Shown here one piece after another: positions 25,501 to 34,177 of a stretch of 64,000 nucleotides of DNA. Origin of the DNA: CAKSQF01 sp964568425 (lineage in GTDB: Bacteria > Bacillota > Clostridia > Oscillospirales > CAG-272); the NCBI GenBank assembly GCA_964568425.1, contig CAZMPO010000004.1:87671-151670 (forward strand). The letters are read 5' to 3'. Below the pieces are notes generated by a model. It was not told the DNA's origin. It did not search any database and was given only the letters and a program-made list of their open reading frames with translations. The position numbers and the translations under genes were made by a program. Numbering within the stretch: the stretch's first letter is position 1; each line of letters begins with the position of its first letter.

Positions 25501-26460
25501 ATCGTCCTTAACCCGATGGGCGTGCCTTCTCGTATGAACATTGGTCAGGTTCTTGAGGTGCACCTCGGAATTGCCGCACGCCGTCTCGGCTGTAAGGTAA
25601 TGACCCCCGTCTTCGACGGAGCAACATATGAAGATATCATGGAATGGCAGAGAAAAGCCGGACTTTACAGAGATGTTCTTCCTGCCGACAGACTCAGCAC
25701 CTCCAAGACCTATTATGTTGTGGAGACCAACCCCGAAACAGGCAAGGACGAGTATCGCGAGTTTGATATCAGCGATAAATCCGAAGAAGAGCTTTCCCGC
25801 ATGATCGAGGATCGCGAGCTTAAGATATGCGACGGCAAATCGGTACTCTATGACGGCAGAACGGGCAAGCGTTTTGACAACCCGGTCACCGTCGGTATAA
25901 TGTACTACCTGAAGCTCCATCACCTCGTTGACGATAAGATCCACGCTCGTTCCACCGGACCTTACTCTCTCGTTACACAGCAGCCTCTCGGCGGTAAAGC
26001 GCAGTTTGGCGGTCAGCGTTTCGGAGAGATGGAGGTGTGGGCACTCGAGGCATACGGTGCGGCTTATACACTTCAGGAGATATTGACCGTAAAATCGGAC
26101 GACGTAACGGGACGTGTTAAGACATACGAGGCGATCGTTAAGGGTCAGAATATCCCGACGCCCGGCGTTCCCGCATCCTTCAAGGTGCTTGTTAAGGAGC
26201 TCCAGTCGCTCTGCCTCGATGTCCGCGTGCTCGATAAGGAAGGCAATGAGATCGATCTTTCTTCCATCGGTATGGAGGATGAGCTTGCAAATACCATCTC
26301 CGCTGAGGAAGTTGGCGAGTCGGTCGCTACCGAAAGCATGTTCAATAACACCTATGATGCCGATGAGCTTGATGCTGATCTGTCCGATGATTCGGGTTCC
26401 TACGGCGATGGCGATGCCGATGATTATGATGATGACATCGACTTTGATGACGATATGTAA
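22570..26460 (+). CDS. rpoB: DNA-directed RNA polymerase subunit beta
   Basis: RpoB is the second-largest subunit of RNA polymerase. At 1296 residues it is slightly longer than Bacillus RpoB. The rifampicin region is visible (GSSPLSQFMDQNNPLAELTH; HKRRLSALGPGGLSRDRA), and so are GRMCPIETPEGPNIGL and the C-terminal KMAGRHGNKGVVS. QPLGGKAQFGGQRFGEMEVWAL also matches. The last ~45 residues are an acidic Asp/Gly/Tyr-rich tail not needed for the core. It is co-transcribed with rpoC, 11 bases apart. The ribosomal genes rplKAJL, often upstream, are absent. Confidence 0.99.
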   Translation: MVKTVKLGKTERVSFQQIDDILEMPDLLEVQKKSYQWFLDEGLREVLRDVSPIVDYSGNVSIEFLDYSLDEKPKYPEEECKDRDVNFEAPLHVKVRLYNKNTEEVIVKDIYVGNFPLMTDNGTFIINGAERVIVSQIVRSPGMYYDSTIDKSGKRVYSATVIPYRGAWLEYETDANDVFGVRIDKNRKIPVTILLRALGLSTDAQITELFGDDVKITATLEKDGMNAEAQQNGTTPEDEALKEIYRKLRPGEPPLVESAQTLINGMFFDPKRYDLAPVGRYKYNKKVSLVGRIEGKVLTRPVISLTGEFLYDEGTLVTPEIAEAMDRAGANEAYVALEDGKELKVFSNGSVYPEAVLGYDLHEIGVREKVDFATLSGIIDEIGTDDKDALLAKCRAKIDELVPKHITKSDIYASVNYLVCLSHDCGSIDDIDHLGNRRLRSVGELLQNQLRIGFTRMDKIVKERMTVQDSESLTPDNLINIRPITTAIRDFFGSSPLSQFMDQNNPLAELTHKRRLSALGPGGLSRDRASFEVRDVHYTHYGRMCPIETPEGPNIGLISYLASYARINDYGFIEAPFRKIDKTTGQVTNEVVYMTADVEDNFVVAQANEPLDENNRFVNRKVASRHRNEILEVDASKADFMDVSPRMVVSVATSFIPFLDHDDNARALMGSNMQKQAVPLMVNDAPIVATGIEHKAAVDSGVVVVARESGVVTKVTADQIIIKTDDGKNDAYTLLKFKRSNQGTCINQRPIVREGELVNKGDIIADGPATDHGEISLGKNPLIGFMTWEGYNYEDAVLLNERLVRDDVYTSIHIEEYSHEARDTKLGPEEITREIPNVGDDAKKDLDAEGIVRKGTEVRAGDILVGKVTPKGETELTAEERLLRAIFGEKAREVRDTSLRLPHGESGIVVDVKVFSRENGDTDLAPGVNKVVRVYVAQKRKISVGDKMAGRHGNKGVVSRILPPEDMPFLPDGTPLDIVLNPMGVPSRMNIGQVLEVHLGIAARRLGCKVMTPVFDGATYEDIMEWQRKAGLYRDVLPADRLSTSKTYYVVETNPETGKDEYREFDISDKSEEELSRMIEDRELKICDGKSVLYDGRTGKRFDNPVTVGIMYYLKLHHLVDDKIHARSTGPYSLVTQQPLGGKAQFGGQRFGEMEVWALEAYGAAYTLQEILTVKSDDVTGRVKTYEAIVKGQNIPTPGVPASFKVLVKELQSLCLDVRVLDKEGNEIDLSSIGMEDELANTISAEEVGESVATESMFNNTYDADELDADLSDDSGSYGDGDADDYDDDIDFDDDM

Positions 26461-26471
26461 GAGAGGAGAAA

Positions 26472-29400
26472 ATGCAGATGGAAGATAATCAGTTTGCCTC
26501 TATAAAAATAGGTCTTGCATCTCCCGAAATGATCCGCAGCTGGTCGTACGGTGAGGTAAAAAAGCCTGAAACCATCAATTACCGAACGCTCAAAGCAGAG
26601 CGTGACGGTCTTTTCTGCGAACGCATCTTCGGTCCGACAAAGGACTGGGAATGCCTTTGCGGCAAATATAAGAGAGTTCACTACTCGAATAAAAAGTGCG
26701 AAAAATGCGGCGTCGACGTGACCACAAAGAAGGTTCGTCGCGAGCGTATGGGTCATATCGAGCTCGCAACCCCCGTGTCGCACATTTGGTATTTCCGCGC
26801 GATTCCCTCAAAAATGGGAACACTGCTTGAGATCCCCCCTCGTACACTCGAAAAGGTGCTTTATTACGCACAGTATATCGTTATCGATCCGGGTGATACC
26901 GAGATAACCAAGCTTTCGAAAAACCAGGTCATCAGCGAGCGCGAGTATAACGATTGCCTCGAACGTTACGGAGACACCTTCAGAGTCGGTATGGGCGGCG
27001 AGGCGATCAAGGAGCTTCTCCATGATCTCGATATCGATGCCCTCTCCGAGCAGCTTAAGAACGAGCTTAAGACTGCCTCGGGTCAGAAGAAAACTAAGCT
27101 GATCAAGCGTCTTGAGGTCGTTGAAGCGTTCCGTAAGTCGGGCAACAAACCCGAATGGATGATCCTTGATGTTATCCCGGTCATTCCTCCGGATATTCGC
27201 CCTATGGTCCAGCTCGACGGCGGACGCTTTGCGTCATCCGACCTTAATGATCTTTACAGACGCGTTATCAACAGAAATAACCGCCTTAAGAGACTCATGG
27301 AACTTCGTGCACCCGAGATCATCGTTCGTAACGAACGCAGAATGCTCCAGGAAGCGGTCGACGCTCTGATCGATAATGGTAAGCGCGGCAAGCCCGTAAC
27401 AGGTCCCTCAAACCGCCCGTTTAAGTCTCTTTCGGAAATGCTCCGCGGTAAGCAGGGACGCTTCCGTCAGAACCTGCTCGGTAAGCGTGTTGACTATTCC
27501 GGACGTTCGGTTATCGTCGTCGGTCCCGAACTTAAAATATTCCAGTGCGGTCTTCCTAAGGAAATGGCACTCGAGCTCTTTAAGCCGTTCGTCATGAAGC
27601 GCCTCGTCGAGACGCAGAAGGCGAACAATATCAAGGACGCAAAGAAGAAGGTCGAAAAGGTCGATAACGATGTTTGGGACGCACTCGAGATCGTTATAAA
27701 GGAGCACCCCGTACTTCTTAACCGTGCGCCGACCCTCCACCGTCTGTCCATTCAGGCGTTTGAGCCCGTGCTCGTCGAGGGAAGAGCTATCAAGCTCCAT
27801 CCGCTCGTTTGTACTGCATTTAACGCCGACTTTGACGGTGACCAGATGCCTGTACACGTTCCGCTTTCGAGCGAGGCTCAGGCTGAGGCAAGATTCTTGA
27901 TGCTCTCCGCCAATAACCTCTTAAAGCCCGCTGACGGTAAAGCGGTTGCCGTTCCTACACAGGATATGATCCTCGGTTCGTACTACCTTACCATCGACCG
28001 CGCAGGTGAGAAGGGCGAGGGACACGTCTTCCGCGACATGGACGAGGTCGAGATGGCGTACGAGCTCGGAAACGTCGGTCTCCACGCTCCCATCAAGGTG
28101 CGCAGGACTGTCGAATATAACGGCAAGAGCTATACAAAGCTCGTTGACGCGACCTACGGCAGACTTATATTCAATAAATTCATTCCGCAGGACCTCGGAT
28201 ATGTCGACAGAGACGACCCCGAGCGTGTTTGCGATCTTGAGATCATGTTTACCTGCGGTAAAAAGCAGATAGGCGAGATCATCAACAGAACGATCAAGGA
28301 GCATGGTCCGAGCGTGACCGCCGAGGTCCTTGACCATATCAAGGCGACAGGCTATAAATACTCGACCCTTGCATCCATTTCGATCGCCGTGTCCGACGTC
28401 GAAGTTTCTCCCGAAAAGGATAAGCTTATCGCCGAATCGGATAAGCGTGTTGAGGTCATTCACGAGCACTTCCTGCGCGGTGAGCTGACCGAGGACGAAC
28501 GCTATAAGAGCGTTATGGATATTTGGGATCAGGCTACCAAGCAGGTCGTCGAGATCATCAAGGATTCGTTCGATAGGTACAATCCTATCAAGATGATGGC
28601 TGACTCGGGCGCCCGCGGTAACATGACTCAGATGAGACAGCTTGCGGGTATGCGCGGTATCATGTCAGCAGCATCGGGACGCGCATCCGAGCTTCCTATT
28701 AAATCAAACTTCCGCGAGGGTCTTAATATCCTCGAATACTTCCTTGCAGCGCGCGGCGCGCGTAAGGCTCTGTCGGATACCGCGCTTCGTACGGCAGACT
28801 CGGGTTACCTTACCCGTCGTCTTGTCGACGTCGCACAGGATATCATTATCCGCGAGGAAAACTGCCATACCACTAAGGGCATGACCGTTCGCGAGATCAA
28901 GGACGGCGACAGCACCCTCGAAAAGCTCTCCGAGCGTCTGCTCGGCAGATACACCCTCGGCGATGTTGTTGACCCGAAAACGGGCGAGATCATTGTTACC
29001 GCAGATACGATGATGAACGAGGCAGAGGTCAATAAGATCATCGCCGCAGGCATCGAAGAGGTCGATATCAGAACAGTCCTTCAGTGTAAGTGCAAATACG
29101 GCGTCTGCTCGCATTGCTACGGTATGGACCTTGCTACCACTAATAAGATCAATGTCGGTGAGGCTGTCGGTATCGTTGCAGCTCAGTCTATCGGTGAGCC
29201 GGGTACTCAGCTGACAATGAGAAACTTCCATACGGGCGGCGTTGCATCGGCGTCCGATATTACGCAGGGTCTGCCTCGTGTCGAGGAACTCTTTGAGGCA
29301 AGACGCCCCAAGAAGACCTCGGTTGCCGCCGATATCGACGGAACTATATCCATCTCCGATGAAAAGCGCGCAAGAAAGGTCACTATCCGCAGTGCACAGA

Positions 29401-30131
29401 CGGGAGAGAGCGTCTCTTACTCCATTCCTTACGGCACGAGAATGATCGTCAAAGAGGGCGACTATGTCATTCACGGCGATCCGATCACCGAGGGTAGCAT
29501 GTGCCTTGCCGATATTACCAGGATCAATGGTCTTGATGAGGCTTACGATTATCTTATTCGTGAGGTTCAGAAGGTCTACCGCCTGCAGTCTGTTGATATC
29601 AACGATAAGCATATTGAGGTCATTGCAAGACAGATGACCAGAAAATGCCGCGTTGAAGAGTCGGGAGATACCGAATTTCTCGTCGGAACGCTCGTTGATG
29701 TTATCGAGTTCGAGAGAACCAACGAAGAACTTCAAAAGAGGATCGATGCCGGCGAGCGCGATCTCTCTCTTGCAAAAGCATCGCCCGTCCTTCTCGGTAT
29801 CACAAAGGCGGCTCTCCAGACAGAGTCCTTCATGTCGGCAGCATCTTTCCAGGAGACCACCAAGGTCCTCACAGAGGCGGCTATCGCAGGCAAGGTCGAC
29901 CATCTTGTCGGTCTTAAGGAAAATGTCATAATCGGTAAGCTCATCCCCGCAGGAACGGGTATGGACAGATACAGAAATATCGAGGTCGAGCAGGGTGAAC
30001 CCGTCAAGGAAAAGCCCGAAGAGCGCAAGAGAGTCATTGAGCCTTGCATCGTCGGTTCTGCGACCGATCTCGGATATGAGGAAGACGATTTCCCCTACGA
30101 CTTTGCTGATGACGATTCCATCGACGAATGA
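26472..30131 (+). CDS. rpoC: DNA-directed RNA polymerase subunit beta'
   Basis: RpoC is the largest polymerase subunit. The 1219 residues include the N-terminal zinc site (CLCGKYKR, CEKCG), the catalytic magnesium loop FNADFDGDQM (about residues 451-460), and HPVLLNRAPTLHRLSIQAF. The bridge/trigger region includes SGARGNMTQMRQLAGMRG, and the second zinc cluster is CKCKYGVCSHCYG. The C-terminus is short and acidic (EEDDFPYDFADDD). The start has an AGAGGAGA ribosome site 11 bases after rpoB. Confidence 0.99.
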   Translation: MQMEDNQFASIKIGLASPEMIRSWSYGEVKKPETINYRTLKAERDGLFCERIFGPTKDWECLCGKYKRVHYSNKKCEKCGVDVTTKKVRRERMGHIELATPVSHIWYFRAIPSKMGTLLEIPPRTLEKVLYYAQYIVIDPGDTEITKLSKNQVISEREYNDCLERYGDTFRVGMGGEAIKELLHDLDIDALSEQLKNELKTASGQKKTKLIKRLEVVEAFRKSGNKPEWMILDVIPVIPPDIRPMVQLDGGRFASSDLNDLYRRVINRNNRLKRLMELRAPEIIVRNERRMLQEAVDALIDNGKRGKPVTGPSNRPFKSLSEMLRGKQGRFRQNLLGKRVDYSGRSVIVVGPELKIFQCGLPKEMALELFKPFVMKRLVETQKANNIKDAKKKVEKVDNDVWDALEIVIKEHPVLLNRAPTLHRLSIQAFEPVLVEGRAIKLHPLVCTAFNADFDGDQMPVHVPLSSEAQAEARFLMLSANNLLKPADGKAVAVPTQDMILGSYYLTIDRAGEKGEGHVFRDMDEVEMAYELGNVGLHAPIKVRRTVEYNGKSYTKLVDATYGRLIFNKFIPQDLGYVDRDDPERVCDLEIMFTCGKKQIGEIINRTIKEHGPSVTAEVLDHIKATGYKYSTLASISIAVSDVEVSPEKDKLIAESDKRVEVIHEHFLRGELTEDERYKSVMDIWDQATKQVVEIIKDSFDRYNPIKMMADSGARGNMTQMRQLAGMRGIMSAASGRASELPIKSNFREGLNILEYFLAARGARKALSDTALRTADSGYLTRRLVDVAQDIIIREENCHTTKGMTVREIKDGDSTLEKLSERLLGRYTLGDVVDPKTGEIIVTADTMMNEAEVNKIIAAGIEEVDIRTVLQCKCKYGVCSHCYGMDLATTNKINVGEAVGIVAAQSIGEPGTQLTMRNFHTGGVASASDITQGLPRVEELFEARRPKKTSVAADIDGTISISDEKRARKVTIRSAQTGESVSYSIPYGTRMIVKEGDYVIHGDPITEGSMCLADITRINGLDEAYDYLIREVQKVYRLQSVDINDKHIEVIARQMTRKCRVEESGDTEFLVGTLVDVIEFERTNEELQKRIDAGERDLSLAKASPVLLGITKAALQTESFMSAASFQETTKVLTEAAIAGKVDHLVGLKENVIIGKLIPAGTGMDRYRNIEVEQGEPVKEKPEERKRVIEPCIVGSATDLGYEEDDFPYDFADDDSIDE

Positions 30132-30171
30132 GCTTGTATCACTTGTATAAAGTAAAGCGTAAAATTTAAGG

Positions 30172-30203
30172 TTTAAGCCCCTTGTAAGAGCAAGGGGCTT
30201 AAA
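30172..30203 (+). terminator. Hairpin after rpoC
   Basis: A 13-bp stem (30172-30184 with 30191-30203) sits about 40 bases after the rpoC stop. The downstream T-run is short, so termination may be incomplete. Confidence 0.7.
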
Positions 30204-30294
30204 TATTTCGGTAAAAAATTGAATTTGGTGAAATTTTTATACAATCCACCGATGATGGGCACGAAATTTTTTTTATTCTTGTGTATTTTACCGA

Positions 30295-30323
30295 TTGACA
30301 TATTCGCACTTGTGTGATATAAT
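30295..30323 (+). promoter_or_regulatory. Consensus sigma-A promoter before the small membrane protein
   Basis: Perfect TTGACA (30295-30300), 17-base spacer, perfect TATAAT (30318-30323) with TGTGA before it. This is one of the two best promoters in the window. Confidence 0.88.
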
Positions 30324-30388
30324 ATGCCCATACTTTTTCAAAAGCGAGAACTTTTGAGGTATGAAATTTTCGTAAGGAGAACAGCAAG

Positions 30389-30697
30389 ATGAGCGCGGTA
30401 ACTTGTATGAATAAAGCTTATACTCAGTCAGCCACTGCATCCGCAAGGGCTTTCTCTGCTTGCTCGTCCTCTGCCGATAATATGACCTCGAATTCGAACA
30501 ACGTATCCTTTGCGGACACTGTGCTCTTTGCCGTGTCCGCTATTTTTGTGCTCGCTCTAACTGTAGCTCTTTGCGTGCTTTCCGTCTCTGTCGTGATTTT
30601 TGCGATTATTATAATTATATCCATATCCATAATTTCGCGCGTGATTATAAGCACCTGTAGAGAAACGGCAAATTTGATCTGTGAAGCAAACGGTTGA
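30389..30697 (+). CDS. Small Ser-rich membrane protein of unknown function
   Basis: This 102-residue protein has a Ser/Ala/Asn-rich N-terminal half (to about residue 42). It is followed by a very hydrophobic stretch of about 40 residues, rich in Val and Ile and long enough for one or two transmembrane helices. A short polar C-terminus contains two Cys. No family recognised. It is accepted as real because it has a consensus promoter, an AAGGAG ribosome site at proper spacing and its own terminator. A 4-codon frame (ATG at 30361) ends just inside its ribosome site, and a hairpin TCAAAAG/CTTTTGA lies just before; both may be chance. Confidence 0.6.
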   Translation: MSAVTCMNKAYTQSATASARAFSACSSSADNMTSNSNNVSFADTVLFAVSAIFVLALTVALCVLSVSVVIFAIIIIISISIISRVIISTCRETANLICEANG

Positions 30698-30722
30698 CAC
30701 GACCGATATAACTCACATCAAA

Positions 30723-30751
30723 CGGTTTGCCGAGTGCAGACCGATTTTTTT
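30723..30751 (+). terminator. Rho-independent terminator after the small membrane protein
   Basis: The stem CGGTTTGC/GCAGACCG (30723-30730 with 30736-30743, one G-T pair) is followed by seven T. Confidence 0.82.
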
Positions 30752-30803
30752 AACCCATTTTTGGTTTTTTGATCGCTCTTGCGGTCTTAAAATAGATATT
30801 TTA

Positions 30804-30818
30804 TTGCCTGTCAGGCAA
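30804..30818 (+). promoter_or_regulatory. Palindrome just upstream of the livJ ribosome site
   Basis: TTGCCTG-T-CAGGCAA is a perfect 15-base inverted repeat ending next to AAGGAG of livJ. It could be an operator or a translation-control hairpin; no regulator is identified. Confidence 0.4.
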
Positions 30819-30832
30819 AAGGAGAGACAAAC

Positions 30833-31972
30833 ATGAAAAAATTCTTCAAAGCTGCAGCGGTTCTCTCTGCTGCGACCTTCGTTGCAACCTGCTTTGCGGG
30901 ATGTAACACCGGCGACTACACCAAAGACAACAAAACATTTTTCCTCGGAGGAACAGGACCTCTTACGGGCGAGAATTCTTCCTACGGTATCTCGGTTAAA
31001 CAGGGCGCGGAGCTTGCCGTTAAGGTGATCAACGACGAACTCGGCGGACTCAACGGAATTAAGTTTTCGTTTGAGATGATCGACGATAAGGCAACAGAAG
31101 TCGATGCTAAGAACGGCTTCAATACACTCTTTGAGAAGGGAATGCAGGCATCGATCGGCTCGACGACATCAGGTTCGTGCGCATCCTTTGCCGCTGAGGC
31201 GTTCACCAACAATGTGTTCTTCCTCACCCCCTCCGCATCCAACGAGGCGGTAATCGCCGAGAACAACGCGTTCCGCGTCTGCTTCGGTGACGACCAGCAG
31301 GGAACGCTTGCCGCAGAAGAGCTCGCCGCTAACTATTCGAATATCGGCGCGATCTATGATTCGAGCGATACATATTCGAACGACCTCTTCAAGGCGTTCA
31401 AGAAGAGAATGGGCGAGCTTGACAGGACATTCAAAGAACAGTCGTTCACATCCGAGACCAATAAGGATTTCTCAACTCAGGTCGAGGCTCTCAAGGACTG
31501 CGATGTGATCTTCCTCCCGATCTACTATGAGGAAGCATCCCTCATCATCAAGGAGTGCGGCGCAAAGGGCTGTACATCCGCCATCTTCGGTTGCGACGGC
31601 TTTGACGGAATCGATAAGATGTTCAGCGCAAACGACACTGTAGCAAACTCGGTTCGCTATATCACTCCGTTCGATGCGGCAAGCACCAACGAAAAGGTTT
31701 CGACATTCGTTGCCAAGTATAAGGAAGCATATAACACCGTTCCCGATCAGTTCGCCGCAGATGCTTATGACGCTGTTATGGCGATCTATGAGGCTATGAA
31801 GACCGCCGATGTCAAGGATGTTAAGGTAAGTGCGGCAGATCTTTGCGAGACACTCAAAAAAGTCTTTACCTCCGAGTCCTTTAAGTATGAGGGCGTGACC
31901 GGTGATATGACATGGAACGCAAACGGCTCTTGCAATAAGAACGCACAGGTCGTGACATTCACAAAGGAATAA
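30833..31972 (+). CDS. livJ: Branched-chain amino acid ABC transporter, substrate-binding lipoprotein
   Basis: This 379-residue solute-binding lipoprotein has a signal peptide ending in the lipobox CFAGC (Cys23). It has the type I periplasmic-binding fold of the leucine/isoleucine/valine-binding family: FFLGGTGPLTGENSSYGISV at the start, IGSTTSGSCASFA, and FFLTPSASNEAV. VRYITPFDA and DQFAADAYDAV follow. It is the first gene of a complete liv operon with permeases and ATPases downstream. The substrate could also be another amino acid or short amide. A strong hairpin follows and probably keeps livJ mRNA more abundant than the rest. Confidence 0.95.
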   Translation: MKKFFKAAAVLSAATFVATCFAGCNTGDYTKDNKTFFLGGTGPLTGENSSYGISVKQGAELAVKVINDELGGLNGIKFSFEMIDDKATEVDAKNGFNTLFEKGMQASIGSTTSGSCASFAAEAFTNNVFFLTPSASNEAVIAENNAFRVCFGDDQQGTLAAEELAANYSNIGAIYDSSDTYSNDLFKAFKKRMGELDRTFKEQSFTSETNKDFSTQVEALKDCDVIFLPIYYEEASLIIKECGAKGCTSAIFGCDGFDGIDKMFSANDTVANSVRYITPFDAASTNEKVSTFVAKYKEAYNTVPDQFAADAYDAVMAIYEAMKTADVKDVKVSAADLCETLKKVFTSESFKYEGVTGDMTWNANGSCNKNAQVVTFTKE

Positions 31973-31994
31973 TCTAAACATCAGCTTTTTGATA

Positions 31995-32032
31995 CCGAAT
32001 ACCCTTCCGATACCTCTCGAAAGGGTGTTCGG
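31995..32032 (+). other. Intercistronic hairpin between livJ and livH
   Basis: A 12-bp stem (31995-32006 with 32021-32032) and 14-base loop lie in the 184-base gap. No T-run follows, so it likely acts as a partial terminator or as an mRNA-stabilising structure that raises binding-protein levels over permease levels. Confidence 0.6.
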
Positions 32033-32156
32033 TTACCACTGCGATTTGACGCAGTGTTGGTATATAAGACATATAAGATAAATACTCGGAAAAAGTTCGA
32101 GCTATCGTTTTTGCCCGACTTTTCTGTAAAAGATCGGACAAGAAAGGATCTACAAA

Positions 32157-33020
32157 ATGAGTACAATTATTGACGGACTCAGCCTCGGGGCAATATACGC
32201 ACTTATTGCTCTCGGCTATACGATGGTATACGGTATAGCCAAGATGCTGAATTTTGCGCACGGCGATATAATTATGGTCGGAGCATACGCACTCGTTACA
32301 ACATTTTCAATGTCAGGCAACTTTGTCATCGCCTTTGTTGCGGCAATAGTCATCTGCACCGCCCTCGGCATAGCTGTCGAAAAAGTCGCGTATAAGCCGC
32401 TCAGAGGAGCATCCCCGCTTGCAGTGCTTATCACCGCGATCGGTGTGTCCTATCTTTTGCAAAGTGTCGCGCAGCTTGTTTTCGGGTCAACGCCCAAGCC
32501 GAGCCCCATTCCGTCCCTCGGGGCAGTCGAGTTTTTCGGAACGACCGTGCAGATCTCGGCACTCATAACACTTGCCGCGGCAACCGTCATAATGGTGGTG
32601 CTCACCGTGTTTATCCAAACATCAAAGCTCGGCAGAGCGATGTTTGCCGTTTCTGAGGACAGATCGGCGGCACAGCTCATGGGCGTAAACGTAAATGTCA
32701 TCATTTCGGTAACATTCGCTATCGGCTCAATGCTCGCGGCTTTCGCAAGTCTCTTTTATATTCTTAAAACACCATCGATCACCCCCACACTCGGTTCAAT
32801 GCCGGGTATAAAGGCATTCACCGCCGCCGTAATAGGCGGTATCGGCTCGATCCCGGGCGCGATGGTCGGTGGCATTTTCCTCGGGATGGTCGAGAAGGTT
32901 GTTCAATCGATTCCCGGAGTCGGTCCGTATACAACAGCGATCGAGTTTGCACTGTTGATACTTATTTTAATGTTCAGACCGACGGGACTGCTCGGTAAAA
33001 AACGCAGAGAGAAGGTGTGA
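32157..33020 (+). CDS. livH: Branched-chain amino acid ABC transporter permease LivH
   Basis: This 287-residue inner-membrane permease has about eight transmembrane helices. Family signatures are IYALIALGYTMVYGIAKMLN, FAHGDIIMVGAY and AFTAAVIGGIGSIPGAMVGG. The last holds the loop that contacts the ATPases. It pairs with LivM to form the channel. The ribosome site is AAAGGAT. Its stop overlaps the GTG start of livM by three bases. Confidence 0.96.
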   Translation: MSTIIDGLSLGAIYALIALGYTMVYGIAKMLNFAHGDIIMVGAYALVTTFSMSGNFVIAFVAAIVICTALGIAVEKVAYKPLRGASPLAVLITAIGVSYLLQSVAQLVFGSTPKPSPIPSLGAVEFFGTTVQISALITLAAATVIMVVLTVFIQTSKLGRAMFAVSEDRSAAQLMGVNVNVIISVTFAIGSMLAAFASLFYILKTPSITPTLGSMPGIKAFTAAVIGGIGSIPGAMVGGIFLGMVEKVVQSIPGVGPYTTAIEFALLILILMFRPTGLLGKKRREKV

Positions 33021-34174
33021 GCGTGAGTTGGTTTTCACATGTTAAATCAAATTTTAAGGTAAAGCATTATACAAATTACGCCGCCGTGCTCGTCGCACTC
33101 GTCGTGACCGCTGTGCTCTTTTACTCGGGTTCAATGCGAGCATCGACCGCGAACCTTCTTATGCAGATCGGCTACAGCATCATCCTTGCCGTTTCACTGA
33201 ATATCGTCGTGGGCTTTCTCGGCGAGCTCAGCCTCGGACATGCAGGATTTATGTGCGTCGGTGCGTACATCGGTTGCTTTGTCGCAAACGCACTTCACGG
33301 CGTCGTCGGATCAAAGCTCTTGCTTTTGATAATAGGTATGATCGTCGGAGGAGCTGCGGCAGCACTTTGCGGACTTCTGATCGGTATCCCCGTGCTTAAG
33401 CTCAAGGGCGACTACCTTGCGATAACAACACTTGCGTTCGGCGAGATCGTGCGCAATGTCTTTATGAATCTCGAGTGTTTCGGTGGCGCGCTCGGACTCC
33501 GTACAAGCTCCATAAGATACGGTAATTCCGAATTTATAGTCGCATTTGCGGTACTTTTTGTGATCCTCGTCATCACGCAGAATCTCATCAGATCAAAGCA
33601 CGGCAGAGCGATCACCGCCATTCGCGATAATGAGATCGCCGCCCATTCGATGGGAATCAACGTCACATTTTATAAGCTTTTTGCATTCGTACTGTCCGCT
33701 TTCTTTACGGGTATCGCGGGAGTTCTCTATGGATTTGCGACGACCCCGATAAGCTATGCTGCGTTCAGCTATAATTATTCGATCGAGATACTTGTAATGG
33801 TCGTCCTCGGTGGTATGGGCTCGATCAACGGCTCGATCATTTCGGCAACACTTCTTACATTTATCAATTTCAACCTTACGACAAAGCTTTCGGGCGATCT
33901 TGCCGCGCTTAAATATCTTATCTACGCAATCATTCTTATCACGCTCGTTATCTTCAATAACGCTCCCGCGCTTAAATCGGTACGCGAAAAATATTCGCCG
34001 TCGATCCTTCTCCGCAAGCTTTTTCCGCATAAAAAACAATCGCTTGAAAAGGTCAAGGACGATGAGGCACAGTGGAGCAGAATACCGACCAAGGTCAAAA
34101 TGGATGAGCTTCTGTCTGCCGACATAAGACCCGAAGACCCGTTCACACCCGATAGACCCGAGAAAGGAGATTGA
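33017..34174 (+). CDS. livM: Branched-chain amino acid ABC transporter permease LivM
   Basis: This second permease subunit has 385 residues and about ten transmembrane helices, with LGELSLGHAGFMCVGAYIG, KGDYLAITTLAFGEIVRNV and VVLGGMGSINGSIISATLL. The C-terminal ~70 residues are a charged cytoplasmic extension (KVKMDELLSADIRPEDP) longer than in typical LivM. The start is a GTG overlapping livH; another GTG two codons later is possible. Confidence 0.96.
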   Translation: MSVSWFSHVKSNFKVKHYTNYAAVLVALVVTAVLFYSGSMRASTANLLMQIGYSIILAVSLNIVVGFLGELSLGHAGFMCVGAYIGCFVANALHGVVGSKLLLLIIGMIVGGAAAALCGLLIGIPVLKLKGDYLAITTLAFGEIVRNVFMNLECFGGALGLRTSSIRYGNSEFIVAFAVLFVILVITQNLIRSKHGRAITAIRDNEIAAHSMGINVTFYKLFAFVLSAFFTGIAGVLYGFATTPISYAAFSYNYSIEILVMVVLGGMGSINGSIISATLLTFINFNLTTKLSGDLAALKYLIYAIILITLVIFNNAPALKSVREKYSPSILLRKLFPHKKQSLEKVKDDEAQWSRIPTKVKMDELLSADIRPEDPFTPDRPEKGD

Positions 34175-34177
34175 CCG

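Noticed and set aside
30424..30654. Minus-strand frame opposite the small membrane protein after rpoC
   Set aside because: The plus-strand gene has the promoter, ribosome site and terminator; the opposite frame has none.
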